From: Pseudoips prasinana
Lineage: Eukaryota > Arthropoda > Insecta > Lepidoptera > Nolidae
Assembly: GCA_951640165.1 (NCBI GenBank)
Contig: OX621242.1
Span: forward strand, 17,849,501 to 17,913,500
DNA length: 64,000 nucleotides
Reading direction: 5' to 3'
Part shown: one piece after another, positions 10,789 through 22,934 of the stretch
Layout of the letters: every line of letters starts with the position of its first letter
Position numbering within the stretch: the first letter of the stretch is position 1
The notes under the pieces: model-generated
Databases searched by the model: none
Told to the model about the DNA's origin: nothing
What the model saw: only the letters and a program-made list of their open reading frames with translations
Made by a program: the position numbers and the translations under genes

Positions 10789-11113
10789 ACTAGCTGTGCC
10801 CCGCGGTTTTACCCGCGTTAAATTTATAATTTATCACAGTTCCTCCCCCGTAGGTGATAGCGTGATAATATGTAGCCTATATGTTGACTTGACCTCTTAG
10901 TAATATTCATGCGAAATTTGAAGTAAATCCATTCAGTACCTGTTGAGTTTAGCCCGGACATACATACAGATAAACAGAAAAACAGACAAAAATTATAAAA
11001 ACTATATTTTTGGCTTCGATATCGATTGTACAACATGCCCCAAATACCCTTTTTAAGAAACATTCAATGTACAGTTTTGACTTTCTTACGATTTTATTAT
11101 ATGTATAGATTAT
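10789..11113 (+). repeat. R-repeat, long subfamily, copy 1
   Basis: Starts ACTAGCTGTGCCCCGCGG like the short form. It then has a different body (CTCCCCCGTAGGTGATAGCG, TTTAGCCCGGACATACATAC) and ends CGATTTTATTATATGTATAG. Sister copies are at 46316 (+), 47735 (-) and 62355 (-). Confidence 0.7.
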
Positions 11114-11342
11114 GTACAAAAAACCTCTATGCACTCAACAAAAATAATCGTCGCGACACCACACTGTTCAATGCGAAATAGAAATGAAAATATCTGGCTT
11201 GCTTTCTATAAGAGAGAGAGAGAGACAGACAGAGAAACATGCGCACGCCGCACAGCTGCAAAAAGTGTCGTGACAACTTTTCGTAAGATTTTTTTCCGTC
11301 TAGCCCCCTTTCACAACGCGCGATAAGGAACTTCGTTCCAAT

Positions 11343-11527
11343 ACTAGCCGTGCCTCGCGATTGTACCCGCGACAGACTTTATAAATTATAGACTATGTGT
11401 AATTCAGATACGCTATATTACTACAAGTTTCATCAAAATCGGCGTTCGGCAGTCTTTGCGTGAATGAGTAACAAATATCCACAATTCCATACTCACAGTT
11501 TCGCATTTATAATATTAATAGGAATAG
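11343..11527 (+). repeat. R-repeat copy 2
   Basis: Starts ACTAGCCGTGCCTCGCG, contains TTTCATCAAAATCGG and GCGTGAATGAGTAAC, and ends TTTATAATATTAATAGG. It is diverged but has the same boundaries as the other short R copies. Before it, at 11212-11226, lies a short GA microsatellite. Confidence 0.65.
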
Positions 11528-12224
11528 GATTAATGAGCGTGAAAAATATAAACATGTTTGGGTTTCATTAACTTTAAATAGAACTCCAGCCTATTTCGAC
11601 TCACAAATTTGATATAATTTGCTTAGTATTAACATAATGAAACATTGTCTATTAATTTAGGTATTATAAATAAATTTTGATTACCAAATGAACTACTTTC
11701 ATTAATATTTATAATCCAGTACAGAGAACTATAAATAATAAGTACTGAACTACGGAAACATATCAAATTAATATAAATGTCAAAGCATATATTTTTATTA
11801 ATGATGTATGAAAAAGGCGTGGCATACATAGAATCACGACTTTCCCAGATGGGTAGGCAGACACAACGGATTTCCATTTGTCATGATCTTTGGATACCTC
11901 TTATGCCTCCTTTACTGTCATTATATTCTTCATACATACTTCTGACCCGGCCTTTCTTGAGAACGTCTCCGATTTGGTCCGAGAATGTTCTTCGAGCCAG
12001 GATCAACATATGGATTCCGCAACGAATTTAATCAGAATGAAAAATGAATAGTTCTACAAGCCAAAGACAGATTGGTGAAAATACTAATATGAAACGAATC
12101 AATTTACTTTCAAAATTGCCGTGTCCGGTAAGAAATTTTGCAACAGAGTGTTCTATGATTAGTCCAGTTTTATTTAACCGTTTGCGAATTTCGGAATGAT
12201 CCCATAAAGAAGGCGATATAAGTT
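11528..12224. other. No feature recognised
   Basis: AT-rich. One small block, GGATTCCGCAACGAATTTAATCAG near 12010 (with mismatches), recurs at 63587-63610, so part of it is repetitive. Nothing else is supportable. Confidence 0.35.
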
Positions 12225-12372
12225 ACTAACTATGCCCCGCGGTTTTACCCGTATTAAAACCCGTGTTCATCCAGGGTGTCAGCTAACTCCATACCAAATT
12301 TTCTTAAAATCGCCCCAGCCGTTTAGACGTGAAGAAGTAACAAACATATACACTAACAAACTTTCGCCTTTA
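12225..12372 (+). repeat. R-repeat copy 3
   Basis: Starts ACTAACTATGCCCCGCGG and contains CAGGGTGTCAGCTAACTCC and TTTAGACGTGAAGAAG. The 3' end decays after CTTTCGCCTTTA. Confidence 0.65.
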
Positions 12373-12659
12373 AATAAATTAATAAATAATATTACTAGGT
12401 CACAAAAGCTAAGTGACAGCTGCATGATACCCGTAACTTATCAGCTAGAGGTAGCGTTCTATTTATATACACCAGTAAAGAACCGTATTATTAATATCCA
12501 TGTATGAGACGGTGCTCAGTCACCGTTGTAATCCTTTGTAAGCTTATTATTTCACGCATAGGAAATGCGAAGGTGTGACCTCAATTTTAATTTTATTCAA
12601 TTATTGTGATATACCTACGCCTTATGTAATTTGCTACAGAAATATTGTACCTACATGCA

Positions 12660-12905
12660 AAATAAGATTAGCAGTGTGGTTACCGACAACAGGGCCACCC
12701 CATACCGTCCCGTGGGTGTCGTAAAAGGCGACTACTAGGTAGTCCGGGACACCTATGTACTAGGTACCACCTAATTGCGCCCGGCGCAGGCGCCAACTCA
12801 CATGCCAAGCGCGGCGACTACGGCAGACCCCTACAAATGGTAACGTTTGAGAAACCTTTAGATGAGTCTTATGTCCAGCAGTGGACGCTATCAGACAGCT
12901 GACGT
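12660..12905 (+). mobile_element. SINE-4 copy with an RTE-type tail
   Basis: Contains CCGTCCCGTGGGTGTCGTA, GGCGACTACTAGGTAG and a 3' part TCCAGCAGTGGACGCTATCAG. The tail matches the RTE-like end at position 1, suggesting RTE machinery mobilises it. Related copies are at 51715 and 61730. Confidence 0.6.
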
Positions 12906-13123
12906 TGTACCTAACCAATACAACAACAACCAATACAACACCCACCTTAAGCAAGACCCACCTAAATAATAGTAGGTATGCTGGGATTACAATTATATCC
13001 AACTCTGAGGATTGATTAATTTTAATAGAATAAGGAGCATTAGATATACTGAATGTGTGAAACACATTATTATTGCAAATCTATTACTTACACAAGTTGT
13101 TAATTGTTTACATTTTATAAATA

Positions 13124-13303
13124 ACTAGCTGTGCTCCGCGGTTTTACCCGCGTTAAACTTTATAGCCTATGTGTTAATTCAGGGTGTCAGCTAACTCCAT
13201 ACCAAATTTTATTAAAATCGCTCCAGCCGTTTAGATGTGAAGTAGTAACAAACATACACACTCAAACACTCACAAACTTTCGCCTTTATAATATTAGTGT
13301 AAT
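13124..13303 (+). repeat. R-repeat copy 4
   Basis: A near-complete short-form copy from ACTAGCTGTGCTCCGCGG to TTATAATATTAGTGTA. It defines the family consensus well: a GTTAAACTTTATAGCC block, then CTCCATACCAAATTTTA, then AACAAACATACACACTC. Confidence 0.7.
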
Positions 13304-14142
13304 ATAATAAATAAATAATGTATTATCTTCCACAAACGTTTCTTATACCAAGTAGGAATTAAGGTACAAGTTAGTATAGGAACAGTAAATGGAGAAACAA
13401 TTCAACAAAAATCTTGCCTTTTTGCCGTACTATCACCAAGAGCCTTTTTTATAAACATCTTGCCGATAAAGGTACAAAAAGTATTTTTTTTTTATTAGAT
13501 AATTTAAATCCTTTGTATTAACATGAAATAAAAACATTTTCCAATATGTATTAATGTAAAGTCACAAAAAAAAAAAAGTAAAATTAATTTTGCATACATA
13601 AAGCCTATCCAATGCCTCTTATTATCAATTCTAAGTTTTTTACGCGGTTTTAGTAATTGCGTTTTAGGTACTTATTTCTTTGATAACATGTCCAACCGTG
13701 TTCAATCACATGAGGTTTTTGGTGCGAATCCCGGATGGCGCAAAAAATGCTATTAGGATTTATATGTAACAAGCGTGCCTTACAGAGCAAAAAATATATC
13801 AGAGACTGAAATGTTGGTTTTGTAAACATCTCTTAGTACAGATACTTTGGCTGGAGGAATGTTTTCCTTTTACCTAAAAAACCTAATTACGGTATCATAG
13901 TCTGTGCATTGGTGAGCAAGTAAGTAAAGTTCTAGGTCGAATCAGATCACCTTCCTATCGGATTATGAGAGTGAGGGTATTAGTATACACACGGACGTAT
14001 TCTACAATAATTCCAGCACGGGTAAATAACTACAATTGCATGAAGAATGAATCTTTCTTTATTTTTTTTCCAGCGCGGTCTCCAGCTCTTGTGTGGCCGA
14101 GTCTTAAGCACTTATAATAAATATCTTTGGAGAACTAATACA
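13304..14142. other. No feature recognised
   Basis: AT-rich, with poly-A and poly-T runs. No coding or element ends seen. Confidence 0.35.
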
Positions 14143-14395
14143 TGCCATCTGATACCAAACCAGGCAGAAACTGTACAACAGACAATTTATAAAGTTATTT
14201 CTAAATACAAACTGATATACTACATATACTACTTTTCTTTACTTAATACACACTTATATAGATAATTACACCCAGACTCAGGACAAACTGACATTTTCAT
14301 GAACACAAATATTTGTCCTGGATGGGAATCGAACCCCCGGCATGAAAGTCATGTATCTGCCAAGTACGCCAACTGGCCCGTCAGTCATAACCAGG
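14143..14395 (-). mobile_element. SINE-1 copy, interrupted
   Basis: Minus-strand copy. CATCTGATACCAAAC at the left is the SINE 3' end. CCCAGACTCAGGACAAAC and GGGAATCGAACCCCC (B-box complement) lie at the right. Non-SINE sequence separates the two parts at about 14165-14210. The tRNA-like head has decayed. Confidence 0.6.
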
Positions 14396-15354
14396 ACTCC
14401 ATTATCGACAGGTAAGCACGCTTCTGCTGAACCAACGAGCAGAATGAAGAGCAGAATGCAAGAGAGATATAATATGTACATATATTTCTCAAAATGAATC
14501 AACTCCCAGTTTATTCCATAAAAATATTTTTACTACAAAAGATTTTTAATAAAAATACATCACACTTTTATTCCTATCAATCTAGATAAAAGACACGCAA
14601 GCACTTACAGGCTAAACGTATTTGCAATAGGATTGTGATGACCTGATGGAAACTTAGGTTTCAACTATAGCATAGCGTGCGTGAAAGTAGATGCCTCGAC
14701 AACATAATACTAAATAACTTGTTATCTAATATACTTTTCGCCACAAGGGTCGTTCCACTAAACTGTATAACTAATAAATTAAAAAATAACTTTTGAATTT
14801 ACTAGAAGTCCCAAAACCCTAATAAACTTTCGGCTTTAGATTCACAATAAAACTAAATCAGCAAAACTCAGTTGACGGTTTACGTAACTAATCTGATCAT
14901 TTTAGTTAAATTCAGCCACTTAATTGGCGGAATAGCAGATTTGAAACAGAAATAGAAGAGAAGCAATGAGTAGCATCAAGTTGCAATTGAAATAGATGAA
15001 TCCAGAAAAGTAATTAGAAGACTGGAACAAACAGACAACATACCGAGAGAGCATTTAACAATTGTAACTTCATCTAACTTTGAACACATACACTTATATT
15101 AAAGTTTAAGTAAGTGATATCGCCTTTTCTCCGACTGCAATATAAGGGCAGATATTACTTGTGGTGAATTGAAGGTTGAATGCATTAATTAAATTATTTT
15201 AACAAATTGATGAGATGATTGAGATTTCGGAGTATTTATTACAATATCTATCACTCACATCCAATCCAAAACGGGCATTAATAAAAAAAAAACATAGTTA
15301 AAAACTATTTAAAACAGCAAAACATCCGACTTCAGAACAAAATAAAAGTATTAA
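14396..15354. other. No feature recognised
   Basis: AT-rich sequence with no frame longer than chance and no terminal repeat that I could pair. Confidence 0.35.
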
Positions 15355-15620
15355 ATAATTAAAATAAAAACGGTTTTTATTCACACAGACTTTAAAAAAG
15401 CGCTTGTAAATAGGCATAACATAAATTGTAGTATGGCTTTATAAATTAACTATATATTAATTCTAGCTACAAACAGATTATTGGATCGTGTCTTAAATTT
15501 AATCTTTAGACTTATAATTTATTTATTACTATTTATTTATGACAATAATGATTCAGTTAATGCCACCATCCAATGCGCCTCAACTGAGTAGACTTGGCGA
15601 AACAAACTCAGAAGGTTCAT
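15355..15620 (-). mobile_element. 5'-truncated fragment of the LINE 3' module
   Basis: Minus-strand copy of the 3' end of the element module at 32066-32962. It shares TTTTTATTCAC, GACTTTAAAAAAGCGCTTGT and, further in, ATCCAATGCGCCTCAACTGAG. The middle part is missing or diverged. It is noncoding. Confidence 0.6.
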
Positions 15621-15947
15621 CTTATTATATCTATATATATAAAATCTAATTTAGACTGGAATTGAATTGAATTCGGAGCTTTTATTCAACACTTGTGACT
15701 AGGCTGGGTCTCGATCGAAAATTACAAAACTAGGAATACAACATTGTTTACGGGTATTAACGCGACTAACCTTTATTGTTATTTTCCCGACGTTTCGACC
15801 AAGTTGCACCGAATCAATAACCATCCTTCTTTTTGTAGTCGGTTTATTGTTGTAACATACACACACATACATTACATATTGTTTTGTACAACTACCTCAA
15901 CAGTTTTCCCTGCGTAATAAAATAACCGGGTTTAAAAATGACTACGC

Positions 15948-16118
15948 ACTCTCATGCTCCGATGAGACGAGTAGCGGCATGACCAGAAAGAGGTCAGGTA
16001 CAGGACCAAGGGCTTTACGTGATCTTCGAGGCGCGGGGGTATAACACCGCCAGCTTCCAGACTTCGGGCTGATACTGAGAATTTTTTCTTTTTACAGAAG
16101 TCCCAAAATCACTTTAGA
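15948..16118 (-). mobile_element. SINE-2 body fragment
   Basis: Minus-strand fragment covering the middle of SINE-2 (ACCTGACCTCTTTCTGGTC through CAGCCCGAAGTCTGG to AAAGTGATTTTGGGAC). Both the tRNA-like head and the 3' end are missing. Confidence 0.65.
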
Positions 16119-16580
16119 CCTCAGTATGATTTAAAGAATAATTTCCATTTTGATAATCCTGTTATAGTCCATTAGTGATTAACTAACTACTCCAATAAAT
16201 TCCATTATTCTGTCAAAACAATACGAACTTATTTAAGCAATTCAAGACAATTCGTCAATAGATGTCTCCTCGGCCTTTTGAACTGAAGTGAACATTTTTC
16301 CAAGAAACGTTCCGGAGTTCGGACCTTTAATTAATCTAGTCGTTATTTGAATTATCTCGAGTAACAAATTGTGTGTCCAATTTAATAAAATGTAGCTTAA
16401 AACTGTTATTCTCGTTATTAAAACTCAAAGCAAGGAGATTAATGACCTTTGCAGAGAGTTAGTGGCACCTGCGTACTGTAATAAATTAGAAGATTGAATT
16501 AGCGGAATGTACTATGAATCTACTGCTTTTTATGTATTTTTGCTAGCGTCTTACTAGTATTCGTGAAGTGTTTATTATAC
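16119..16580. other. No feature recognised
   Basis: AT-rich filler between SINE-2 and an R-repeat. Confidence 0.35.
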
Positions 16581-16785
16581 ACTAGCCGTGCCCCGCGGTT
16601 TTACCCGCTTTAAACTTTATAAATTATAGCCCATGTGTTATTCGGATATATAAGCAATATTACTACAAAGTTTCATCAACATCCGTTCGGTAGTTTTTGC
16701 GTGAAAGAGTGTTACAAGCATCCATACATTCATACTCAAAAACTTTTGCATTTCTAATATTTGTGGGACAGTAGGATATTAGTAG
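16581..16785 (+). repeat. R-repeat copy 5
   Basis: Starts ACTAGCCGTGCCCCGCGG and continues with TTACTACAAAGTTTCATC and TTTTTGCGTGAAAGAGTG. It resembles the variant at 11343 more than the one at 13124. Confidence 0.65.
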
Positions 16786-16987
16786 GATTAAAATTGAATA
16801 AGTAAGGGGGCGTATTTTCGGTTCTATCTCAACACAGAACAACAATTTACGTGACACATATATTGTTTTACTAGTGTAAGTTTGTATTGTGTCCTTAACT
16901 CCTTTGTAATACATGGATCTATTTATCCTATTGTGGGTATTACCTTCATTCAACTATATTTGTACTGTAATTATAAAATAATTTAAC

Positions 16988-17120
16988 TGGCTTGTTGGTT
17001 TAATGGTTAGAGACCCTGACGGCTAAGCTAGAGGACGTGAGTTCAGTCCCCACCCAGGACAAATTTGTGTTATGATCACGATTGTTTGTTTCGTGTCAGG
17101 GTATAATTTATGTGTAACTA
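16988..17120 (+). mobile_element. SINE-1 head, plus strand
   Basis: A tRNA-like head: GGCTTGTTGGTTTAATGG (A-box region) and GTGAGTTCAGTCCCCACC (B-box), then CCAGGACAAATTTGTG. The tail is replaced after TAATTTATG by a partial R-repeat (about 17125-17280). Confidence 0.6.
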
Positions 17121-17449
17121 ATATGCCTGGATTCACCCGCGTCAATAGTCATAAATTATAGCTCTGTTCGGATATTCAAATATAAGCTATATATAATATT
17201 AATACAAAGTTTCAACAAAATCCGTTCGGTTGATTTGCGTGAAAGAGTATTAAACGTTTCACTGAATCCTACTAATATCATTTTATTTTATTTTATTTTT
17301 CAGTTTAGAAAACTTACAGCTAATTAAATAATAATAAGGTTGTATGTTTAAATTAAGGCCAATAACAAGTTTTCACTTATAGTATTTAAATAATTGGTAA
17401 TTAAAGGCAGTACAGGCACACAAGAAAGTGGTGGTGATTAATCATTACA

Positions 17450-17826
17450 TTTTACGAAAAATATATGTTACATAAGGCCTTTTTTACTTGTGAAGCACTC
17501 GTATTAAAAGGATCAATGTCAATTCTCTGGCACGCGTCATTGTACAGATGGCAAGCCCTCAACAGAAACGAGTTTCTTCTATAGTTACTCTGTGCGGCAG
17601 GAGTATGAAGAAGGTGGTATCTTCGAAGTAACGCCGACGGTACGCGCAAACCTATCTTACTAACAAGTTCAGTAACATCGGTCGATCCGTTCATAATGTT
17701 ATGTAAAAGAGAAATATCCGCCATTTTTCTTCGCTCCTGAAGAGGAAGCAGGTGGAACTTTCTGCAACGACTAAAGTAATCGGGTAAATATGTTTTTGAT
17801 TTGAACTGAATGTACCGTAGGAATTA
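17450..17826 (-). pseudogene. C-terminal fragment of a non-LTR retrotransposon polyprotein
   Basis: A continuous minus-strand frame reads from about 17826 to a stop near 17452. It includes KTYLPDYFSRCRKFHLLPLQ, then ERRKMADISLLHNIMNG, GLRVPS and RRNSFLLRACHLYND. This order (a basic stretch, ERR..D..LLHNIMNG, G.RVPS, then RN.. .R.CHLYN) is typical of the last ~120 residues after the RT domain in Jockey/R1/CR1-type LINEs. The RT itself is absent, and an upstream TAA marks the break with an R-repeat fragment. No internal stop is seen, but a C-terminus alone cannot function. Confidence 0.6.
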
Positions 17827-17829
17827 TAC

Positions 17830-18050
17830 ATGCGAAAGTTTGCGCGTCTGTATGGATGTTTGTTAGATATTCTTTCACGGCAAAACTAACGAACGGATTT
17901 TGATGAAACTTTTTAGTAATACATCCAAAATAACACGTCACACTAATATTATAAAGGCCAAAGTTTGTGAGTGGGTATGTTTGTTACTTCTTCACGCATA
18001 AACTATAATATAAAGTTTAACGCGGGTAAAACCGCAGAGCGTAGCTAGTT
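17830..18050 (-). repeat. Two R-repeat fragments, minus strand
   Basis: 17830-17938 is a 3' fragment (CATGCGAAAGTTTGCG, CGGATTTTGATGAAAC). 17942-18050 is a compact copy from CACTAATATTATAAAGG to the complement of the GTTTTACCCGCG start, lacking most of the body. Confidence 0.55.
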
Positions 18051-18420
18051 TAAAGTAAATTATGCAATTATCAATTACAATGTCGTGCGATTTGACAGTA
18101 TTTAAGTAAATATCTTAATTATGTACCCACTTCTCATTTATCAACGCAAAATTTTGTTCAAATAAAAAGTAAATTGTAAAGTTAATTTACGTGTCACGCA
18201 AACTTGTCACAATTCCTAACGGGATCCACTTTGAAGCATAACGTAAAATCCAGTGGAACGTAATACTGATTGTAATCTAATTAATTTCCTTCCCGTTTTG
18301 TTATTTTTGTGAGAACACTGCGGAAATAATAATAGTCCAACTGACAATTAAATAAATGGAAATTGTATAGAATTTAGATACTTCGAAGTTCGATCTATCT
18401 CTGATTAAAAAATCTTTGAA

Positions 18421-18466
18421 ACGTAGTGGTTTTTGACCACGATTACGGGGTCAAAAACCACTACGT
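18421..18466. repeat. Perfect 18-bp-arm hairpin
   Basis: ACGTAGTGGTTTTTGACC at 18421-18438 is exactly complemented at 18449-18466, with a 10-nt loop. A short TA run follows directly. It may be a fold-back element core. Confidence 0.7.
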
Positions 18467-18614
18467 ATATATATATATATTCATTAGAATCCCATATACC
18501 TTTTTGTGGAATATATGAGTGATTTTTTTCCGCGAAATAACTAAAATCTAAGTCTACTATTAGTAACGTTATACACAACTGAGAGGTCAAATTAAAAAGG
18601 CTAAATAATAATAA

Positions 18615-18958
18615 ATAGATCCAGCGCAGATGGCTAGACTCAATGAAGACTACGAGAATGAAGGCACTGGGCATATTATAGTGCACAAGTGTGAACAGCA
18701 CAGGGACATTTTCTATTCCGTCACTCTGGTAATACGATGGAACGACTAGCGAGCGACACGAATGGAAATAAGTCTGGCACAGGACCGACACGGCTTTACG
18801 TGCTCTGCGAGGCACATAATGCCGCCGACTTCGCGCTGATTTTGAGAAATTTTCTTAACAGAAAGATTCCAAAAATCACTGTTCAGCCCGTCCCAGGATT
18901 TGAACCCTAGACCTCATTATTTCCGGTTGAACACGCTACCGCTAGACCAACGACGCAG
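18615..18958 (-). mobile_element. SINE-2 copy, diverged
   Basis: Minus-strand SINE-2 covering nearly the full length. The head complement CCAGGATTTGAACCCTAG and GCTACCGCTAGACCAACG lies at the right, the body TGCTCTGCGAGGCACATAATG in the middle and AGCGCAGATGGCTAG at the left. It is more diverged than the 5246 copy. Confidence 0.7.
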
Positions 18959-19423
18959 TCAAATAAAAAAAGTAATGGTAAGTTACAAATATAAGTTTAA
19001 AAACGGACGAATTGGGAATTTAGTCAAAAATGCATGTTCCGATTTTTTGTTTTTTTTTTTACATTTACAATACGCTAATAGAACTAAAATGTACAATTTT
19101 AAAGATAGTAAGATATCATCTCTTTTATTCTAAATTCTGTATTGCGTTTATTTTATTTTTGTACTTCTATTTTGATAAATGCCCTTAAAGAGATTTCAGC
19201 CGTTTTCATACAAAGGGAATAGAAAATACTATCTCAGTTTTGTGGTAGAAAACCGACTTTGAATTTATGAGGCGCTGGCGCGGTGATGCATTTCTGTCGA
19301 CGTCAATGTGCGCGCCAGACCCACGCTCAAACCGCATGCAGCCACATAGTGAGGGGACACAGTCGACAACCGATTTATTACTAAACTCAAATATTGTACC
19401 GGATAAATAACGCCCTTAAATGA

Positions 19424-19632
19424 CTGCACGTGTGGCGCAGCGGCTAAGACTGTCGCCTCGCCGCTTCGTGTTGCGGGTTTGAGTCCCGCGCCGGACAACT
19501 ATTTGTGTGATCCACAAATAGTTGTTCTGAGTCAGGATGTAATTTGTGTCCGTCTATTATATGTTTGTAAAGTACGCCGCGACACAGGGATTAGATTCCC
19601 TAATGCGGGCGTTGTCTTTATAACAAAAAAAA
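19424..19632 (+). mobile_element. SINE-3, tRNA-derived
   Basis: Head: TGTGGCGCAGCGGCTAAG (A-box) and GCGGGTTTGAGTCCCGCG (B-box). Body: an internal inverted repeat around CAACTATTTGTG/CACAAATAGTTG and CCGCGACACAGGGATTAG. It ends in an A-rich tail. A decayed sister lies at 44077. Confidence 0.7.
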
Positions 19633-20040
19633 TCCAATACGGTGACCCATTAACGGACATGTTAATAGAACACTTTATAAGGGACGATTTATCTTATGTT
19701 GTCCGAAATTCATCTAGATTGTATGACAAAGAACATTCTGAATATGAAGAAAGGTTTTCACTGGCTATAGACACATAATTCAATCCACTTCTTACTATTT
19801 GCTCTTTTAATAGACCGGCGCGCCGCCGCCGTCTTGTTAGAGCATATCTTATGTTATCCGTAATCCGTAAAGATCAAACATAGTATGACCTCAGATTGTC
19901 GCTGACTTGATAATGTATATATTATTACAATGTGCAGTAATAAATAGACTTGATCAATTTTTGATGAATAGGTCTGAATTATATAGATGCCTGTTGATGT
20001 TAACTTTTTTTTAATGATTGTCACTGACTCAGACACATAC

Positions 20041-21364
20041 TACTCTGTCAAAAAAGTACCGGGAAAACATCAATAATATACAAAATGTTTGTTATTCATC
20101 CAAATTTATTTTATCACCTTCAAAGTATGCTCCTTCAGAAACGATACACTTACGCCAACGAATAATCCATTCATCAAAACATTTTTTAAACGCTGTTTTC
20201 GGAATTGAGTTCAGTTCTCGCCGCGAATTCTCCTTTATGTCTTCTACCGATTGAAAACGGGTACCACGAAGTGGTAATTTGAGTTTAGGAAAAAGAAAGA
20301 AGTCCGCTGGAGCCATATCTGGTGAATATCGTGGTTGCTGGATGGTATTTGTTGAGTGTTCGGTCAAAAATTCGTTCACAATGATGGCCTTGTGCGAAGG
20401 CGCATTATCGTGGTGCAAAATCCAAGAATTTTCTTTCCACAAATCTGGCCTCTTTCGTCGAATTTGCTCTCTTAAACGCCGCATAATGATCAAATAATAT
20501 TCTTTATTTACCGTTCGACCTTCCGGTAAGAATTCAGAGTGCACAACACCGCGATAGTCAAAGAAAACAGTCAACATGACTTTGACTTTTGATCGACGTT
20601 GGCGTGGTTTTTTCGGTTTCGATTCAGTTGGAAGGCGCCACTCCGAAGCTTGTTGACTAGTTTGCATGTCAATCTCGTAAACTCACGTCTCGTTACCAGT
20701 AACAATGCGTTTCATGAATGTTGGGTTGGATTTGACTCGTTCTACCATGTCCTCAGCGCCTTTCATGCGATTGAGTTTTTGGAGAAAATTCAGATCTTTT
20801 GGGACTAGCCGAGCGGCAACATGTTTCATACCCAAATGATTAGTTAAAATGGTACAAATCGACTCGTGAGATACAGAAAGTTCGGCGCCTATCTCTCTCA
20901 GAGTTGAATGAGGATTTTCAGTCACTATTTGCTTCACTTTTGCGATGTTAACTTCAGTTGCAGACGTTGATGGCCTACCAGAGCGAGGCAAATCTTTCAT
21001 CACATCTCGACCGCTTTTGAACGCTTTGAACCACTCATAAACACGAGTTTTTGATAAATTCGGTTCACCGTAAGCCTTCTGTAACATTTTCAGTGACTCC
21101 GATCACGAAATTACATTAGCGATGAAAAATTTAAGACAAACTCTTTGTTCGATATTTTTGTCCATTATGAACTTCGCAATACACACTATATATGATATTA
21201 CTAAAACCAGCACTGTATTTAATATAAATAACAAATGCAACTCAAACTCCGCGCCAAAATGGAAAACAGTTGTGCCAATCTAACAACAACAAAAAAATAA
21301 CAAAAATTTGAATTTGGAACCATAAACAAATCATCCATTCCCGATACTTTTTTGACTGAATGTA
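20041..21364 (-). mobile_element. Inactive mariner, minus strand
   Basis: The TIRs are readable as TCTGTCAAAAAAGTACCGGG near 20044 and the complement of TCAGTCAAAAAAGTATCGGG near 21338-21358. TA occurs at 20041-20042 and 21363-21364. The ~1.3-kb length fits mariner. TIR divergence and the damaged transposase indicate an older copy than the one at 3.9 kb. Confidence 0.8.
20092..21165 (-). pseudogene. mariner transposase with two nonsense codons and a mutated catalytic Asp
   Basis: On the minus strand the frame starts ATG at 21165 (MDKNIEQRVCLKFF) and ends at 20092, 357 sense-or-stop positions. That is close to normal mariner length. A TGA at 21103-21105 stands where the context (IS-stop-SES) suggests Cys. 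A second TGA at 20683-20685 replaces the Trp of the TGDETW motif. The first catalytic Asp of that motif is Asn (TGNET). The remaining acidic residues are present: HHDNAPSH and YSPDMAPAD, separated by 34 residues. The N-terminal helix-turn-helix and GRPSTS linker are still readable. No frameshift is seen. I do not assign a subfamily. Confidence 0.85.
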
Positions 21365-22879
21365 AGCTAACCTGCATGTTAATAAGATATAGCAGACTAG
21401 TATAGCTTGTGTTTTCCAAAAAGTCTGGATTAAAAAAATCCTTTGCAAGTCCCTTTTCTGATCCTCTAGAATTTCTTGCTAGAAATTCCTGAGGCTTCCT
21501 ATTTCTTTGCTCTTGGATACTGTTATAATGGAGTACTCTAAAAATATAGATCTACATTTTAAGTCTAAATTAAGATACATCCGTTCAATAGCTAACATTT
21601 AATCAAATAACTCTTAAGAGATGACCTGATTTTAAAGAGCTAAAAGTAGTATCTATGAATATTTTCATGAATAGATTTGCTTATGAATTTCGATATATTT
21701 CGGTTCGGCAAATGAGTTGGATATAAAAATATATTAATAACAACACAACTTTACTTTATCGATGTTTAGTGTACATCATTTCTGATTTTTAGAACTTCAA
21801 GTTTCAAGGCATCAGTATCATTGAAAAGCTCTCTTTCTCGAAACATCTCATTCAATAGCAGAAAAACGAGCACACAATTTATTGAACTTGGCTTTCATTA
21901 ATGGAATCAATTTATCAGTGGCTAGAAAAACATGGGGAACCTGTAGCTAGTGAAGAAAATCTCCTTACAAAATAGAGCAACTAAGTATGCCATTAGCAAA
22001 TTGCCTAGTAATTTAACCTATCTTGGGTAGGCTGCGCGGTCCGCCTGTGAATTGTCGACGAAATTAACAAAGGCGCCGCTAGTTACAAAATTACATTAGC
22101 ATACCATACCTTACATAGTTTTAATAATGCCTCTTTAATAGGAATAGTTAATTACTACCTCCGAACGTAGTATTTTTAATGACTTTCCCACAGTTATACG
22201 CGTTTGGATTTAGAGAACGTTGTTTAAGCGGGAAATTGTGTTGTTTCGTTGTACTCATACGATATTTTGATACCGTTAAAATGCTTCCGTATAATGGATG
22301 AATAAATAGTTAGTATATTTTTCTAGGAATCCCATAGCACAGACATTGATAAATATGACTAATATATATGACATAATACGGGTGATATAATTAGTAAAAT
22401 TGAACGAGTTAAATTTTCATTGGGTCCATTTTAATGTTCTTAACTATTGCAGGTAACTTATGACATGTTACTGTTTCATCGGACTATAGAGGCGAGTGAG
22501 CCTAGCAAATATATAGAACCTACCAAATATATAGTCTATCAAAATATATCTACAAACTAAGTAGGTAACCCTTGTCAATGGATTGTATCCGGTTTGAATC
22601 CTCCTTTTGATTCTCGACTCAGGGTGACAGGGTACTAGCGGCTGAGATACGTGAGAGGGTCTCTTTAAGTGACGTTTAGGGCAACCGTCGCTTTAAGTTA
22701 TACAAAGACACGGGCCGCTCATCTCCTTGAGGATAGAGGAGGGTATTTTATCTATGCGAATATGTTAACTGTTCTAAATCAAAATAATGTATCTTGAAAT
22801 ATTCACGTAGCGGCAATTGCATAAAACATATCTAAAACTCTACGTAAAATGTCATGCACTCCTGTGCATGAAGAAGAAG
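21365..22879. other. Unexplained AT-rich stretch
   Basis: About 1.5 kb without a supported gene or element end. Confidence 0.35.
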
Positions 22880-22934
22880 CTTGACTTAGAGCGTATATGG
22901 GCGGTTTGACTGGCAGTATACGCCCTAAGTCAAG
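22880..22934. repeat. Imperfect hairpin
   Basis: CTTGACTTAGAGCGTATA and TATACGCCCTAAGTCAAG pair over 18 bp with two mismatches around a 19-nt loop. Confidence 0.55.

Noticed and set aside
19424..19495. A functional tRNA gene
   Set aside because: A- and B-box are present, but the sequence continues into a repeated SINE body and the cloverleaf is not complete. The same applies to the heads at 5604, 16988, 48322 and 49871.
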